Source: Phycisphaeraceae bacterium (lineage in GTDB: Bacteria; Planctomycetota; Phycisphaerae; Phycisphaerales; UBA1924). Taken from it: 64,000 nucleotides of DNA. The stretch is from positions 1 through 64,000 of the forward strand of contig RECQ01000047.1 in assembly GCA_007693965.1 (NCBI GenBank), given 5' to 3'. The notes below the pieces were generated by a model. That model was not told where the DNA came from, did no database searches, and saw nothing but the letters and a program-made list of their open reading frames with translations. Position 1 is the stretch's first letter; every line of letters begins with the position of its first letter. Position numbers and translations under genes: made by a program. Shown here one piece after another: positions 44,781 to 53,946 of the stretch.

Positions 44781-46751
44781 TCAGTAAACAAGCGTGATGA
44801 CGAAGTGGACCCTGTTGTCTCCCGCATCGACCCTTCTGCGCCCCGATCCGTCGTCCAGATCCTTCAGTGCGAAGCCCCAGTCCACACGCGCGCTCAGGTG
44901 GCGGCTGATCGAAAGTTCGACGCCGACGCCGGCGCTGACGAGCGTCTGGTTCGCTTCGAACGATAGCCGGTCATTGTCGGTGGTGCGGGCGAAATCGACG
45001 AATCCGCGCAGGAAGAGATCCCAGTCGGTGGGGCCGTACTGGTATTGCGGCGCGAAACGGAAGGGACGTCCGAAAAAGGCGCCCGGCTGCGGGTCCGGCG
45101 AGAGCGCGCGGGGGATGTGGTAGCGATATTCGGCGCTTGCGATGAAAACATTATCGCCCGCGGCGATCGCCTCGGGATACCCGCGGACGGTGTAGAGGCC
45201 GCCGGCGACCTGCTGGAAGTTCGGCGCCAGCCGGTTGCCGAAGGCGAACTGGCCGCGGGCCTGGAAGGCCAACTCGTGCGCCAGGGAGCCCTCCTCGTCG
45301 GCGCTGCGGAAGAACGGGTCGAGGTAGAAGCTGTGCGACGCGTCGTAGAGGAGCGCGACCCAGTTGTTGTCGGCGTCGAAACGTCCGAGGCGGTCGATGT
45401 CCTGCGAGTCCGTGCCGGCGATGCCGGAGAGGTTGGTCTCGAGGAAGGCCGAGGCGCGCGTGGAGCGGTTCTCGCGGAGCTGCTCAAGCCGGAGGCCGGC
45501 GTAGGGGATCACGAAGTCCTCGCGGCCACGCTGACCGATGAACCGGTCGTTCACGCTCACCTGCTGCCAGCGGGCGCCGCCCACCAGGTCGATGAACAGG
45601 TCGCGGTTCTGCACGATGTTGGCAATCAGCTCGGCGCTGGCGCTCCAGCCGCGGCCCTTGAACTCGGCGTCCACAACGCCGACGTCCGTCGCGGTGTACT
45701 CATTCCAGGAGCCGTAGGCCCGCCAGCGCCAGCGCTCGGAGTCGGGCAGGGGCCGCTCGTAGGAGACGGTGACGGCGTGAAGCTCATCGAAGTTGGAGGT
45801 GATGTAATCGGCGAAGAAGATGTCGTCATTGCCCGTGAGCTGGTTGTGGACGAAGCCGAAGCGCTGCCGCAGCCGGTCGGTTGAGCGCGTGCCGGTGTTG
45901 GCGAGCTGGGCATAGAGGAACCAGGGGCGGTTCTCGGTCACGAGGTAGTCCACGGAGACAGCGCCGAATTCGTCGCCGGTTGCGGCCACTGCGACGTCGA
46001 CGCGCCGGCCCGGATGGCGATTGAGTCGGTAGACGAAGTCATCAATCCTGTCGCGTCGAAGCAGGTCCGTGCGGCCTTCCCTGACCTCGCCCGTCTCCGG
46101 GTCGCGGGCAGCGACCGGCGACCTGTCAAGGATGCGCCGATGCGCCGGGTTGTTGATGCGATCGTCCTCAGGCAGGTGATCGCCCATGCCCACGGTGCGC
46201 ACATCGTTGACGACGCCTGTGGTGACCAGGAGTGTGAGCTCCGTCCGGTCGGCGGGGCGCCTGTCCACGACCCGCCCGTCAATGACGGCGAAGTCCTGCG
46301 GATCGGGCTCGACATAGATGCCGATGAAGCCCAACGTCTGCAGCCGTTGCACCGCCGAGGGCGCGATCAGCGCCAGCGCGGAGTCGAAGAACCAGTGGCT
46401 TTCCATCTCGGGCAGGTCTGCGAGCCGCAGCCGCGTCGGTTCGTAGCCCTCGCGTGGGGCGATGAAGCCTTCTTCGGTCTCCTGGAGCACGACGATCGTA
46501 TCGAGCAGCGCCGCCTGGTCCGGATGATCCGGGTTGCGGATGGTGTATCGGAAATCGATGTCCGTGATGCGATGGCGTCCGCCGTCCGCTTCGTCCGGCT
46601 CGGGCAGCGCGGGCGGCGCTTCGACTTGCTGATCTGCGGCGGGCGCGATGTCCGTGTTCTGGGCCTGGCGGGCGTGGGCGGGCGCTCCGGGCGCCAGCAG
46701 CGAGAGAACGAGGAGCGCGAGAAGCGTCGCCGTGAAGGTCCGTGCATGCAT
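44781..46751 (-). CDS. Two-partner secretion transporter (TpsB, ShlB/FhaC family)
   Basis: This 656-residue outer-membrane transporter has a signal peptide (MHARTFTATLLALLVLSLLA), then periplasmic POTRA-like domains, then a 16-strand barrel typical of the Omp85/TpsB superfamily. The barrel contains ENRPWFLYAQLANTGTRSTD, GGLYTVRGYPEAIAAGDNVF (the VRGY/F motif of the conserved lid loop) and ends in a tyrosine (HFVITLVY). The insert near residues 190-250 makes it somewhat longer than usual FhaC. It exports TpsA, encoded directly downstream. The start at 46751 follows GAGG at about 10 bases. The upstream gap to a divergent small lipoprotein gene holds the likely promoter. Confidence 0.88.
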   Translation of the reverse strand: MHARTFTATLLALLVLSLLAPGAPAHARQAQNTDIAPAADQQVEAPPALPEPDEADGGRHRITDIDFRYTIRNPDHPDQAALLDTIVVLQETEEGFIAPREGYEPTRLRLADLPEMESHWFFDSALALIAPSAVQRLQTLGFIGIYVEPDPQDFAVIDGRVVDRRPADRTELTLLVTTGVVNDVRTVGMGDHLPEDDRINNPAHRRILDRSPVAARDPETGEVREGRTDLLRRDRIDDFVYRLNRHPGRRVDVAVAATGDEFGAVSVDYLVTENRPWFLYAQLANTGTRSTDRLRQRFGFVHNQLTGNDDIFFADYITSNFDELHAVTVSYERPLPDSERWRWRAYGSWNEYTATDVGVVDAEFKGRGWSASAELIANIVQNRDLFIDLVGGARWQQVSVNDRFIGQRGREDFVIPYAGLRLEQLRENRSTRASAFLETNLSGIAGTDSQDIDRLGRFDADNNWVALLYDASHSFYLDPFFRSADEEGSLAHELAFQARGQFAFGNRLAPNFQQVAGGLYTVRGYPEAIAAGDNVFIASAEYRYHIPRALSPDPQPGAFFGRPFRFAPQYQYGPTDWDLFLRGFVDFARTTDNDRLSFEANQTLVSAGVGVELSISRHLSARVDWGFALKDLDDGSGRRRVDAGDNRVHFVITLVY

Positions 46752-47157
46752 GCGTCGATGGCCTCGGAATGTGGAGCGAATCAGTTCTCGGGCGCCTGCG
46801 CGCAACGGCCTCGACGACGTCGGGTCGTTGATCCGTCCGAGCGGCGCTTGCACTGATTCGTCCGATGTCTCGTTCATGACCCCTCGGCTTGGGAGAGATG
46901 ACTCCTGCCTGTCCCGGCCTCCCTGCCGACCGCCACCAGTAAATCAGATCACCACGCGGCTGGCAAGCGAATTCAGGCCCGAAAAGTCTTTCGCCACAGA
47001 CACTTCCGGCCGCCGCGATCAATAACGTCGTGCGGACCTCGCCGAAGCGCAAGAGCTGCGCCGGAGTGGGGTATTTGCGGATTTTTCCTTTGGCACGGAC
47101 CGAAAACCCGGCGCCGCGCTTCAGTCGCCTGACACGCGGGTCGATGCCAGTGTCGTT
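46752..47157. other. Divergent regulatory region upstream of TpsB
   Basis: This 406-base gap separates the divergent tpsB and lipoprotein genes. In-frame extensions of TpsB run into it but add no conserved residues. I see no RNA gene, and no promoter pair good enough to name. Confidence 0.4.
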
Positions 47158-47499
47158 ATGACCAACGTCCGAAGCTCAAATCGTCGTCGACTTCCCGGCC
47201 TGTGCGCCGGCTTCGGCCTGTTCGCCTCCACGCTCCTCCTCGCCGGCGGCTGCATGGCGACGGACGCACCGACCACCATTGTCCGACTGGACATGGGCCA
47301 GCCAGGCGATGCGGCTGTGACAGGTCTGGCCGCGGGCGATCACGCTCCCGAGGACCGTCGGAAGCTCCGAGTGGCGACGCTCGGCGCCGGCGATCGGCTG
47401 GGCATGACCATCCGGATGAACGACATCGTGCTGGCAGCCGCCCGCAAGCTGGATCCGGACGATCCCGCGGCCCTCGTCGAAGTCCCCATCGAGGACTGA
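47158..47499 (+). CDS. Small lipoprotein of unknown function
   Basis: This 113-residue protein has a lipoprotein signal (FASTLLLAGGCMATDAPT; lipobox AGGC with cysteine at about residue 32). The mature part of 80 residues contains a short HAPEDRRKLRVATLGAGDRL segment. It matches no family I recognise. It is divergent from tpsB, so a role in that locus is possible, but nothing in the sequence shows it. Confidence 0.55.
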   Translation: MTNVRSSNRRRLPGLCAGFGLFASTLLLAGGCMATDAPTTIVRLDMGQPGDAAVTGLAAGDHAPEDRRKLRVATLGAGDRLGMTIRMNDIVLAAARKLDPDDPAALVEVPIED

Positions 47500-47683
47500 C
47501 GCGGACGCTCGGTCTCCACCGGCCTGATTCGGACTGACACGAAACAACAAGAAACGCGATCCGGCTGCGCTGTCGTTGCGCCGATAACCATGCAAGTGCG
47601 GCGCCGCCACGACGACGCCGCGAGCGACGGATGTGGTTCACACCCTGCGCAGGCAGGTTTTTTCTGGATGCGCAGGGAATTGG

Positions 47684-47711
47684 TTGACCCGCCGCACCCT
47701 CCGTGTATGCT
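47684..47711 (+). promoter_or_regulatory. Putative sigma-70-type promoter
   Basis: TTGACC at 47684-47689 and TATGCT at 47706-47711 are separated by 16 bases. They would give the PEP-CTERM-type gene at 47836 a leader of about 118 bases. The 336-base gap (47500-47835) also holds a direct repeat (47571-47594 and 47793-47814) but no other feature. Confidence 0.55.
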
Positions 47712-47835
47712 GTAAGCGTTCGGCGATGACTTGCCAGGGAGTCGCCGACGCCACAACCAGTCGCCCAGAGTTTCGGCCACCAGACGGCACGTTGTCGTTG
47801 CGCCGATCCATGCACAGGGCGCGGAGGAGTCTGAG

Positions 47836-48537
47836 ATGAACCGATCTGTTACGGCGGTTCGACTGCGGTGTTGCGCACGGTCTGCGGTCATGATCGCCGC
47901 CTGCGTCGTGGGATTGGGCAGCGCGGGCGATGTCCGCGCCGCCATGCTCTTTGATCCCGGGTTTTTCACCGCGCTCGATACTGAAGATTTCACTCTGATC
48001 ACGTTTGACGATCGCTCTCCTGCGCTCGGCATCGGATTCAGTGAAGTGATTCCGGCCGGCGCTTATTCCGATCTTGGCGTCGCGTTCACCGCGATGCCCG
48101 GCGATCCGCAGGTACGATGGGTGCGCGACGGCAGCCCCGATTTCACCGCGGTGCGGAGCATGCTCGGGCTCGGCGACATCTCGATCCCCGGCGCCCTCGT
48201 CGATGAATTTGAGATCGTCTTCTCGACGCCTGTCCTCGCATTCGGGATGTGGGCTATCCACAACAACGGTTTCGAGACGCTGCCGCGCTTCGAGGCATTC
48301 GACAGCGAAGGCGAATCGCTCGGCGAAGTCGTTCTGGGCGATGGCCCCGTGCAGACGCTCGGCGTCGCCGACTATGGGTTCATGGGCATCGTCGCCGATC
48401 GCGAGATCGCCCGGGTCAGCGTGTCCAAGGACGCGGCCATCTTCGACAATCTGTACTTCTCTCCGATCCCGGGACCCGGCCCCGCAGCCGCGCTGCTCAT
48501 CGGCGCCGGCGCCCTCGGGCTTCGAAGGCGTCGCTGA
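47836..48537 (+). CDS. Exported protein with PEP-CTERM-like anchor
   Basis: This is a protein of about 233 residues. A signal peptide (AVMIAACVVGLGSAGDVRAA) is followed by a beta-rich region (DTEDFTLITFDDRSPALG, then VAFTAMPGDPQVRWVRDG) and a C-terminal sorting tail with a PIPGPGPAAALLIGAGALGL segment and four terminal residues of type RRRR. A protein with this layout is exported and probably anchored by an exosortase-type system. The start is preceded by GCGGAGGAGTCTGAG, almost the same as before tpsA. The leader is long (about 118 bases from the promoter at 47684-47711). Confidence 0.8.
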   Translation: MNRSVTAVRLRCCARSAVMIAACVVGLGSAGDVRAAMLFDPGFFTALDTEDFTLITFDDRSPALGIGFSEVIPAGAYSDLGVAFTAMPGDPQVRWVRDGSPDFTAVRSMLGLGDISIPGALVDEFEIVFSTPVLAFGMWAIHNNGFETLPRFEAFDSEGESLGEVVLGDGPVQTLGVADYGFMGIVADREIARVSVSKDAAIFDNLYFSPIPGPGPAAALLIGAGALGLRRRR

Positions 48538-48638
48538 CGGCGAACGGCCCGCCTCGACAGAGGCGGGACACCGGGAATCACATCTGAACCGCACTGGAAA
48601 ACTGCGGTCGCCCATGCTGTCGCGTCGATCACATAGAC

Positions 48639-49913
48639 ATGTCGGATGTGGGCAGAAACATTTCACGCTCAGCGTTTCTGGCGTGGCAGGAAGCGTCGCG
48701 CCGGCTTGATGATGTTCAGATCGTCTTCATCGTCGGACCGCCCAAGACCGGGACGACATGGCTCGCCCGCACAATTGGCGCTCATCCGCAGGTTGCGCTG
48801 TGCATGGAGAGCCAGGCGTGTCATGGGTTGTTCCCCCGATTGAAAGACGCATTCCGGGAACATGCTGCACAGCGCGCCGAATTCACAGGGTATCCGGAGA
48901 GCGAGCCCACATCTCTCGACAGAGCAATGTTGCAATGCCAGGTATTGGACAGGATTCTGCTCCGCACCATCAACCTCGCTGAGAAAAGGGATGGGAAGCG
49001 TGTGAGCACGGTTTTGGAGAAGACGCCGTTTCATGCGAAATCAACCAGGTTCCTGGCTGGTCTCTATCCTGAAGCGAAGTTCATCTGCTGTGTGCGAGAT
49101 CCCCGCGATGGCGCCGTCAGCGGGTGGAGCCACTACCGACAAGGTGGTCAGATGAAGCAGAGCACCATCGAGGAATGGGCTCTGCATTACGTGCGCGAGA
49201 TGTGGGCGCCGTGCCTGAAGTCGGCGCGCGCCACGGGCGCTGCGCTCGGTCCAGACGGCTTCATGGAAGTTCACTACGAGAACCACAAGCAGGACCCCGC
49301 CGGCGTGGTCCGCAGCGCGCTCGAATTCATCGGGATCGACGCTGGGGACGAACCGCTCGCAACATGCCTGCATGCCGGTGATTTCAGAACACTGTCCGGT
49401 GGACGATCGCCTGGGCAGGTAGCGTCCTGGTGGTCGTTCTACCGCAAGGGCGTGGTGGGCGACTGGCGGACCCATTTCAGCGAGGAATTCGGCGCCCACC
49501 TGCTTCAAGAGGCGGAGTCGGCGCTCGATGGCCGCACGAAGGAGCAGTGGTTGCGGACCTGTCTCTGGCGCCAGGCGGCCCGGCGCTGCGAGGCGATGGG
49601 GATGCGACGCGTGGCCCTCTACGGCGCTGGCGAACATACCGATGAACTGCTTGAATACGGTTGGCCTGGCGAGGGGCTCGACCTTGTCGCAATTCTGGAT
49701 GATCACCCGAGACAGGAGCAGATCCGCGGCGTGCGGGTGGTGCAACCCGATCAGATCGACAAGCCTGTTGACGGAATCGTCATTTCATCGGAAACGCACG
49801 AGCAGGCGCTGTCGGACGCCGCGATGCGATCCTTCGGAGGACTTGGAACGCCGATCGTCCGGATCTACTCGCCGGAACTGGAGCCGTCGCCGACGCCGCT
49901 CGGCGCCGCCTGA
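48639..49913 (+). CDS. Sulfotransferase with C-terminal nucleotide-fold domain
   Basis: This is a 424-residue protein. The N-terminal 300 residues form a PAPS-dependent sulfotransferase: VGPPKTGTTWLARTIGAHP (33-51) binds the 5'-phosphosulfate, and CVRDPRDGAVSGWSHY (151-166) the 3'-phosphate. A C-terminal domain of about 100 residues starts at RRVALYGAGEHTDELLE (324-340) and continues LDLVAILDDHPRQE, a Rossmann-like nucleotide- or sugar-nucleotide-binding fold of the kind found in PglD-like and surface-polysaccharide enzymes. The fusion suggests sulfation of a polysaccharide or lipid during envelope synthesis. No ribosome site is evident. The next feature is tRNA-Ala, on the other strand. Confidence 0.85.
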   Translation: MSDVGRNISRSAFLAWQEASRRLDDVQIVFIVGPPKTGTTWLARTIGAHPQVALCMESQACHGLFPRLKDAFREHAAQRAEFTGYPESEPTSLDRAMLQCQVLDRILLRTINLAEKRDGKRVSTVLEKTPFHAKSTRFLAGLYPEAKFICCVRDPRDGAVSGWSHYRQGGQMKQSTIEEWALHYVREMWAPCLKSARATGAALGPDGFMEVHYENHKQDPAGVVRSALEFIGIDAGDEPLATCLHAGDFRTLSGGRSPGQVASWWSFYRKGVVGDWRTHFSEEFGAHLLQEAESALDGRTKEQWLRTCLWRQAARRCEAMGMRRVALYGAGEHTDELLEYGWPGEGLDLVAILDDHPRQEQIRGVRVVQPDQIDKPVDGIVISSETHEQALSDAAMRSFGGLGTPIVRIYSPELEPSPTPLGAA

Positions 49914-49944
49914 ATGGCATCTGAGCTTGTGCAGATTCAGAAAG

Positions 49945-50017
49945 TGGAGCGGACCGGGATCGAACCGGCAACCCCTGGCTTGCAAAGCCAGTGCTCTCCC
50001 AATTGAGCTACCGCCCC
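49945..50017 (-). tRNA. tRNA-Ala(TGC)
   Basis: All arms can be drawn. The acceptor stem pairs GGGGCGG with CCGCTCC (one G-T pair), the anticodon arm is CTGGC-TTTGCAA-GCCAG with anticodon TGC, and the T-arm has GGTTCGATCC. The discriminator is A and CCA is not encoded. It reads GCA-family alanine codons. Confidence 0.95.
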
Positions 50018-50159
50018 GTCGCGATTCAAGGGTGGACATGATACACACCGGGGCGGGCATGGTGAACGGGGGGATGCCGCCGGGCTGAAGATGGTCGCCG
50101 CTCATCCCCGGACCGCCGGGGCAGTCGCTCCCGGCTCAAGGCGTCCGGGGCCCAGATCC

Positions 50160-50636
50160 TCAGTTCACCTGGTTCAGATTCGAGATCGCCGTGTTGTTGA
50201 TCTTGTTGTAGAGCTCGAGGTTGGCGTCCGGATCACCCAGATCGCGAATCCGGGAGCGCAGCGAGCCGTTGGCGGGGTTGTACCACCATCCGAAGGCGGC
50301 GCCCGTGATCAGTTTGTTCGCAGGGTGCCTCGCCGTGGGATCGCCGGGCGGGGCGGTCTCGACGCCCAGCGGTGTGGAGGGCAGCGAGAAGGGGTGAGGC
50401 CGGGCGATGCGGAACCAGCCCTGCAGCATGTCCACCGTGATCTCCTCCGGGAAGACGCCGCCCTCTTCTTGGGCCACGAGCTGCACCTGCGTCTTCATGT
50501 TCTTGAGATCGCTCTGCGTGGCGGAGATGCGCGCATCGCCGGTGACATCGCCGAAGACGGTGAAGACGATGGTAGAGATGATCCCGAGGATCACCACCAC
50601 CACGAGAATTTCGATGAGCGTGAAGGCGCGTCGCAT
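50160..50636 (-). CDS. GspG-like prepilin protein
   Basis: This 158-residue protein begins MRRAFTLIEILVVVVILGII, the prepilin peptidase cleavage site followed by the N-terminal helix of type IV pilins and pseudopilins. The rest is a small globular domain with WWYNPANGSLRSRI and LYNKINNTAIS. It should be cleaved before the phenylalanine, N-methylated and assembled in a filament. GGGAGGG precedes the ATG by 8 bases. It is the last gene of the leftward pilin operon. Confidence 0.85.
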   Translation of the reverse strand: MRRAFTLIEILVVVVILGIISTIVFTVFGDVTGDARISATQSDLKNMKTQVQLVAQEEGGVFPEEITVDMLQGWFRIARPHPFSLPSTPLGVETAPPGDPTARHPANKLITGAAFGWWYNPANGSLRSRIRDLGDPDANLELYNKINNTAISNLNQVN

Positions 50637-50689
50637 TGGGGATTCCCTCCCTGGTGTCGAATACAGGCCGTCCGGCCTCGAATTCCTTG

Positions 50690-51328
50690 TCAGAAAAGCT
50701 GTCGCGGCGCCGCGGACGCGATCAGTCGGATGGTCTGCGGCGTGGTGTCCGCGCCGATGGTGAGATCGACCGAGTCGTTCGGCTCGATGGTCATGTCGAT
50801 TTCGGCCCGGTCAAGGAGCCATGTGCGCTCGTTGAACAGGAGCGTGAAGGTCGCCTGTCGCACGCCGCTGATGAGTGGACGCTCCTCGAGAATCGGCTCG
50901 GCTTCACCCGGCGCGAGCAGGACGAACCACAGTTCGCCCGTGTCTCCGGGCTCGGCGCCGGGGCGGAACTCGATGCGCGTGACGCGCGAAATGCCTCCCT
51001 GCAAGTCGCGCTGGCTCACAAACTCGATATGGTTGGAGATGAGCGGATTCTGCGCAGGATCCAGTACATTGGCCGGAATAGGGCCGAAATCCGTACCCGT
51101 GCGGATCATGGTGAGCACGCGATGCATCACCATCCGGCTGACCACGTGCGTCGAGGCCGATTCGGTGGTCGACTTGTAGTGCTGGAACATGGTGTGCAGC
51201 GATGTCATGGCCGCTGTCAGCAGCAAGGAGCTGATCGTGAGCGCGATCAGCATCTCGACCATGCTGAAACCACGACTTCGGGGCCGCGCCGGTCTCGGAG
51301 CGTTCATGTGTGTGCGTGAGCGAATCAT
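50690..51328 (-). CDS. PulJ/GspJ-like prepilin protein
   Basis: This 212-residue protein has a prepilin signature after a basic leader (RPRSRGFSMVEMLIALTIS), with the cleavage site before FSMVEM, then a globular beta-rich domain. It resembles minor pseudopilins of the GspJ type. The ATG at 51328 overlaps the stop codon of the large gene upstream (TAATG), so the two are translationally coupled; a second ATG at 51307 lacks a ribosome site. It is probably a tip component. Confidence 0.8.
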   Translation of the reverse strand: MIRSRTHMNAPRPARPRSRGFSMVEMLIALTISSLLLTAAMTSLHTMFQHYKSTTESASTHVVSRMVMHRVLTMIRTGTDFGPIPANVLDPAQNPLISNHIEFVSQRDLQGGISRVTRIEFRPGAEPGDTGELWFVLLAPGEAEPILEERPLISGVRQATFTLLFNERTWLLDRAEIDMTIEPNDSVDLTIGADTTPQTIRLIASAAPRQLF

Positions 51329-53946
51329 TAATAGTCCCCCAGGGAGAGCCTGCCTTCGCGATACGATGCGCGCACCGGCTCGATGCGGATCGGCGCAATG
51401 AGCCCGTCTGGCATGATCAGGTCGGGGTCCCAGTTCACGACGATGCGTCCATACCCGTTGAATGGAACGGGTACGGCGCCGTCTTCATACGTGCTGGTGT
51501 CGGGGTAACCGTCTCCGGTGGTGTCGAAACCCACGATCAACTGGCCGTTGTGCTCGAAGATCGTGAAGCCTTCTTCGTCGCCTTCATCCGGGCCGAAATA
51601 GCCGAGGGTCGTGTTGAAGTTGGCCGGATTGCCGACGGGGACGCCGTAGTGCTGCAGGGCGGGATCGTCCTGCGTGGGCTCGAAGGTGAGCAGCAGGGCG
51701 CCGTCGATCTGCGTGTTGCCGCGGATGTCGAGCACGCCCGCGATGATCACGCCCTTCAGGTTCACGTTCTGGTCGGGCGAGGCGTTGTTCTCACCGATGT
51801 CGACCGAGTAGTGGGGGAGCAGCATGGAGCTCTTGGCTATTTCATCCTTGTCGGCGGCCTTGGGGTTGTAGGCGGGGTCGTCGGGGAACTCGGGGTGCTT
51901 CTCCACGAACTTCGTCGCGCCGGTGAACTGGATCTTGTTTCGCACGTGCGTGTAGTTCATCGGTTTGTCCGCAACGATTGCGCCGACGAACGTGCAGTTG
52001 TGGAAGCGAAGGTTGTTTGAGAGCGGCTTGGTGTTGACGTAGGGCACGCCGTTCACTGTCAGCCGGGGAAGCGTGTACGTGAATGGCGGATCGCCGAAGA
52101 AGGTGATGTCGTCGGTGAAATAGTCCTCGTCGAGCTGTGCGTCGCTCTCCGCGGGGGGCGGGGGGAACATCAGTGTCAGGCCGCCGCCTCCGGGGACCTG
52201 GCGACCATAGAACTGCCAGCTTTCGTGTGTATTGTTGTGGTGCGTCTGCACACGGGTCACGCCGGCGAAGGTGCAGTTGATGAAGAGCGCGTTGAGGCCC
52301 TTGGGAATCACAACGTCCTTGAAGACGATGTTCTCGAAGACGGGGCGCTCGTAGTAATCCGCGATGGCGCCGCCGCCCCAGGGCATCCCCTCGATCACCG
52401 TGGGGATCGACGGGTTGTAGCTCTGGCCCACCACAACGCCGTCGGCGTTGGTCACCAGTGTGAACAGCTCGCCGGTGACGCCCGCTTGAGAGGCGAAAGG
52501 AGCGCCGCTTGCGGCTGCGATGAGCGGGCTGTTCTCGGTGGTGAAGGTCTCGGTGTTGATTTCCGGCAGCAACTCATCGCTGGCGTCGAACGTGATGGGC
52601 GACTCGCCGTTCTCGGGGCGGATCGGGCCTTCCATTACCTTCTGGAAGTGCTCCAGGGCCTCGCCGAACCCCATGTCCTGCGCCTCCCAGTCCGAGCGGT
52701 TGGCCCGGATCAGCACGCGGCCGTGAATCTTGGCGTAGCGGTCGCGCGCATCGATGACTCCGTCGGCCCAGCCCAGGGCGGTGTCCTGCGGCCCGCCGAT
52801 CGAGCCGTCGCCGTTGCGGTCGGGCTTGCCCCAGTCGATCAGGCGCGCCAGGTCATCGTCGATTCCCTCGGGAAAGTCCACGCGCGACGAGTTTTCGTAC
52901 GGGCCGCCGTTGCGCATCTCCTGCCACAGGTAGACTCGCCCGTCGCCGGCGCTTGAGTAGTGGTTGATGAAGACATCGAACTCGTCGACAGCGCCGTCGC
53001 CCGTCGCGTCGGCGAACGCGTTGTCGGGCTGGCCGTCGCCGGAGTAGTCGGTCGAGTTGAGCGATGACAGCCCCTGCGACTCGATGGCGTGATTGACACG
53101 GAGGCGGTTGTCGCCGTTGACGTCGTACTGCAGTATCGCGTCCTGAAGATCGCGGATCTTCTGATCAAGCACCGGGTCGAGCCCGATGAAATCGCTCTTC
53201 ATGATGATCGGATGGCCGTTGGGATGATCGACGCCGTCAAAGCGGGCGCCGATGGGCCCGTTGATCTGCACGTTCTTACCGATCATGATTTTGCTGGGGC
53301 CGAGAATCGCCTGATCGACGCGTTTGAAGATGCGGAAGTCCTGCTGCGCTGTGCGGGAGATCCAGCGCTGGCTGGTCCAGTCCCACGCGTAGCCGGTGAC
53401 CACTGTGCGCACCGCGCCTTGCGCGGGCAGCGGGATGTAGGTGATCTGGGCGGCGGTGACGGGCTGGTTGTCGCCGGACGTTTCCAGCACGATCGGATCG
53501 GTCGCGAGCCAGGAGCTCTGCGCGATGTAGTCCAGCGAGATGGACGTTGTGGTGTCGGTGGCGTGCAGACCGGCGAGCAGGCCGCGGACGCCCGTCGTCG
53601 CCGGATTGCCCTGGGCCGTCAGCACCTGGCCTCCCGAGTAGGGCGGGCCGCTCCACAAGTTCATGGCGAAGTCGGGCGTGACCTCGCCGCGCTCGACCCG
53701 GAGCTGCGCCGCCGCCTGGCGGAGTCGCCATGAGGCGATCGCCAGCCCGGTGTCCACAGCGCCGATGGCGTTGTTCACCCGGAGCTGCGTCTGCGCGGTC
53801 TGCAGGTTGCCCTGGCTCACGATCGCCATCGCGACCGCAAGGGACGCGAAGATGACCATGAACATCATCGAGAGGATGCCGACCACGCCGCGGCGCTGCC
53901 TCGGGTGGCGACGTCGCTTCAGGCTTCTTGCATGTGTTCGTCGCAT
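51328..53946 (-). CDS. Large PilX-like exported protein in the pilin operon
   Basis: This is an 872-residue protein. The N-terminus is basic and followed by one hydrophobic helix (GVVGILSMMFMVIFASLAVA) and NLQTAQTQLRVNNAIGAVD, as in PilX-type minor pilins. After residue 300 it becomes a large exported region with calcium-loop repeats, DYSGDGQPDNAFADATGDGA and NGDGSIGGPQDTALGWADGV, then a set of beta-helix-like strands (for example LFINCTFAGVTRV, LRFHNCTFVGAIVAD, VIIAGVLDIRGNTQIDGALL). The start at 53946 is set by the helix. It lies between prepilin genes, the downstream one coupled by a 1-base overlap, so it is likely a pilus- or secretion-system tip or adhesin. Confidence 0.75.
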   Translation of the reverse strand: MRRTHARSLKRRRHPRQRRGVVGILSMMFMVIFASLAVAMAIVSQGNLQTAQTQLRVNNAIGAVDTGLAIASWRLRQAAAQLRVERGEVTPDFAMNLWSGPPYSGGQVLTAQGNPATTGVRGLLAGLHATDTTTSISLDYIAQSSWLATDPIVLETSGDNQPVTAAQITYIPLPAQGAVRTVVTGYAWDWTSQRWISRTAQQDFRIFKRVDQAILGPSKIMIGKNVQINGPIGARFDGVDHPNGHPIIMKSDFIGLDPVLDQKIRDLQDAILQYDVNGDNRLRVNHAIESQGLSSLNSTDYSGDGQPDNAFADATGDGAVDEFDVFINHYSSAGDGRVYLWQEMRNGGPYENSSRVDFPEGIDDDLARLIDWGKPDRNGDGSIGGPQDTALGWADGVIDARDRYAKIHGRVLIRANRSDWEAQDMGFGEALEHFQKVMEGPIRPENGESPITFDASDELLPEINTETFTTENSPLIAAASGAPFASQAGVTGELFTLVTNADGVVVGQSYNPSIPTVIEGMPWGGGAIADYYERPVFENIVFKDVVIPKGLNALFINCTFAGVTRVQTHHNNTHESWQFYGRQVPGGGGLTLMFPPPPAESDAQLDEDYFTDDITFFGDPPFTYTLPRLTVNGVPYVNTKPLSNNLRFHNCTFVGAIVADKPMNYTHVRNKIQFTGATKFVEKHPEFPDDPAYNPKAADKDEIAKSSMLLPHYSVDIGENNASPDQNVNLKGVIIAGVLDIRGNTQIDGALLLTFEPTQDDPALQHYGVPVGNPANFNTTLGYFGPDEGDEEGFTIFEHNGQLIVGFDTTGDGYPDTSTYEDGAVPVPFNGYGRIVVNWDPDLIMPDGLIAPIRIEPVRASYREGRLSLGDY

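Noticed and set aside
43515-44966. 483-residue plus-strand frame across TpsA and TpsB
   Set aside because: It crosses the boundary of two solid genes on the other strand and has no family similarity.
49945-50017. tRNA-Ala as an integration site of a mobile element
   Set aside because: No integrase, no duplicated tRNA 3' end and no foreign-looking genes beside it.
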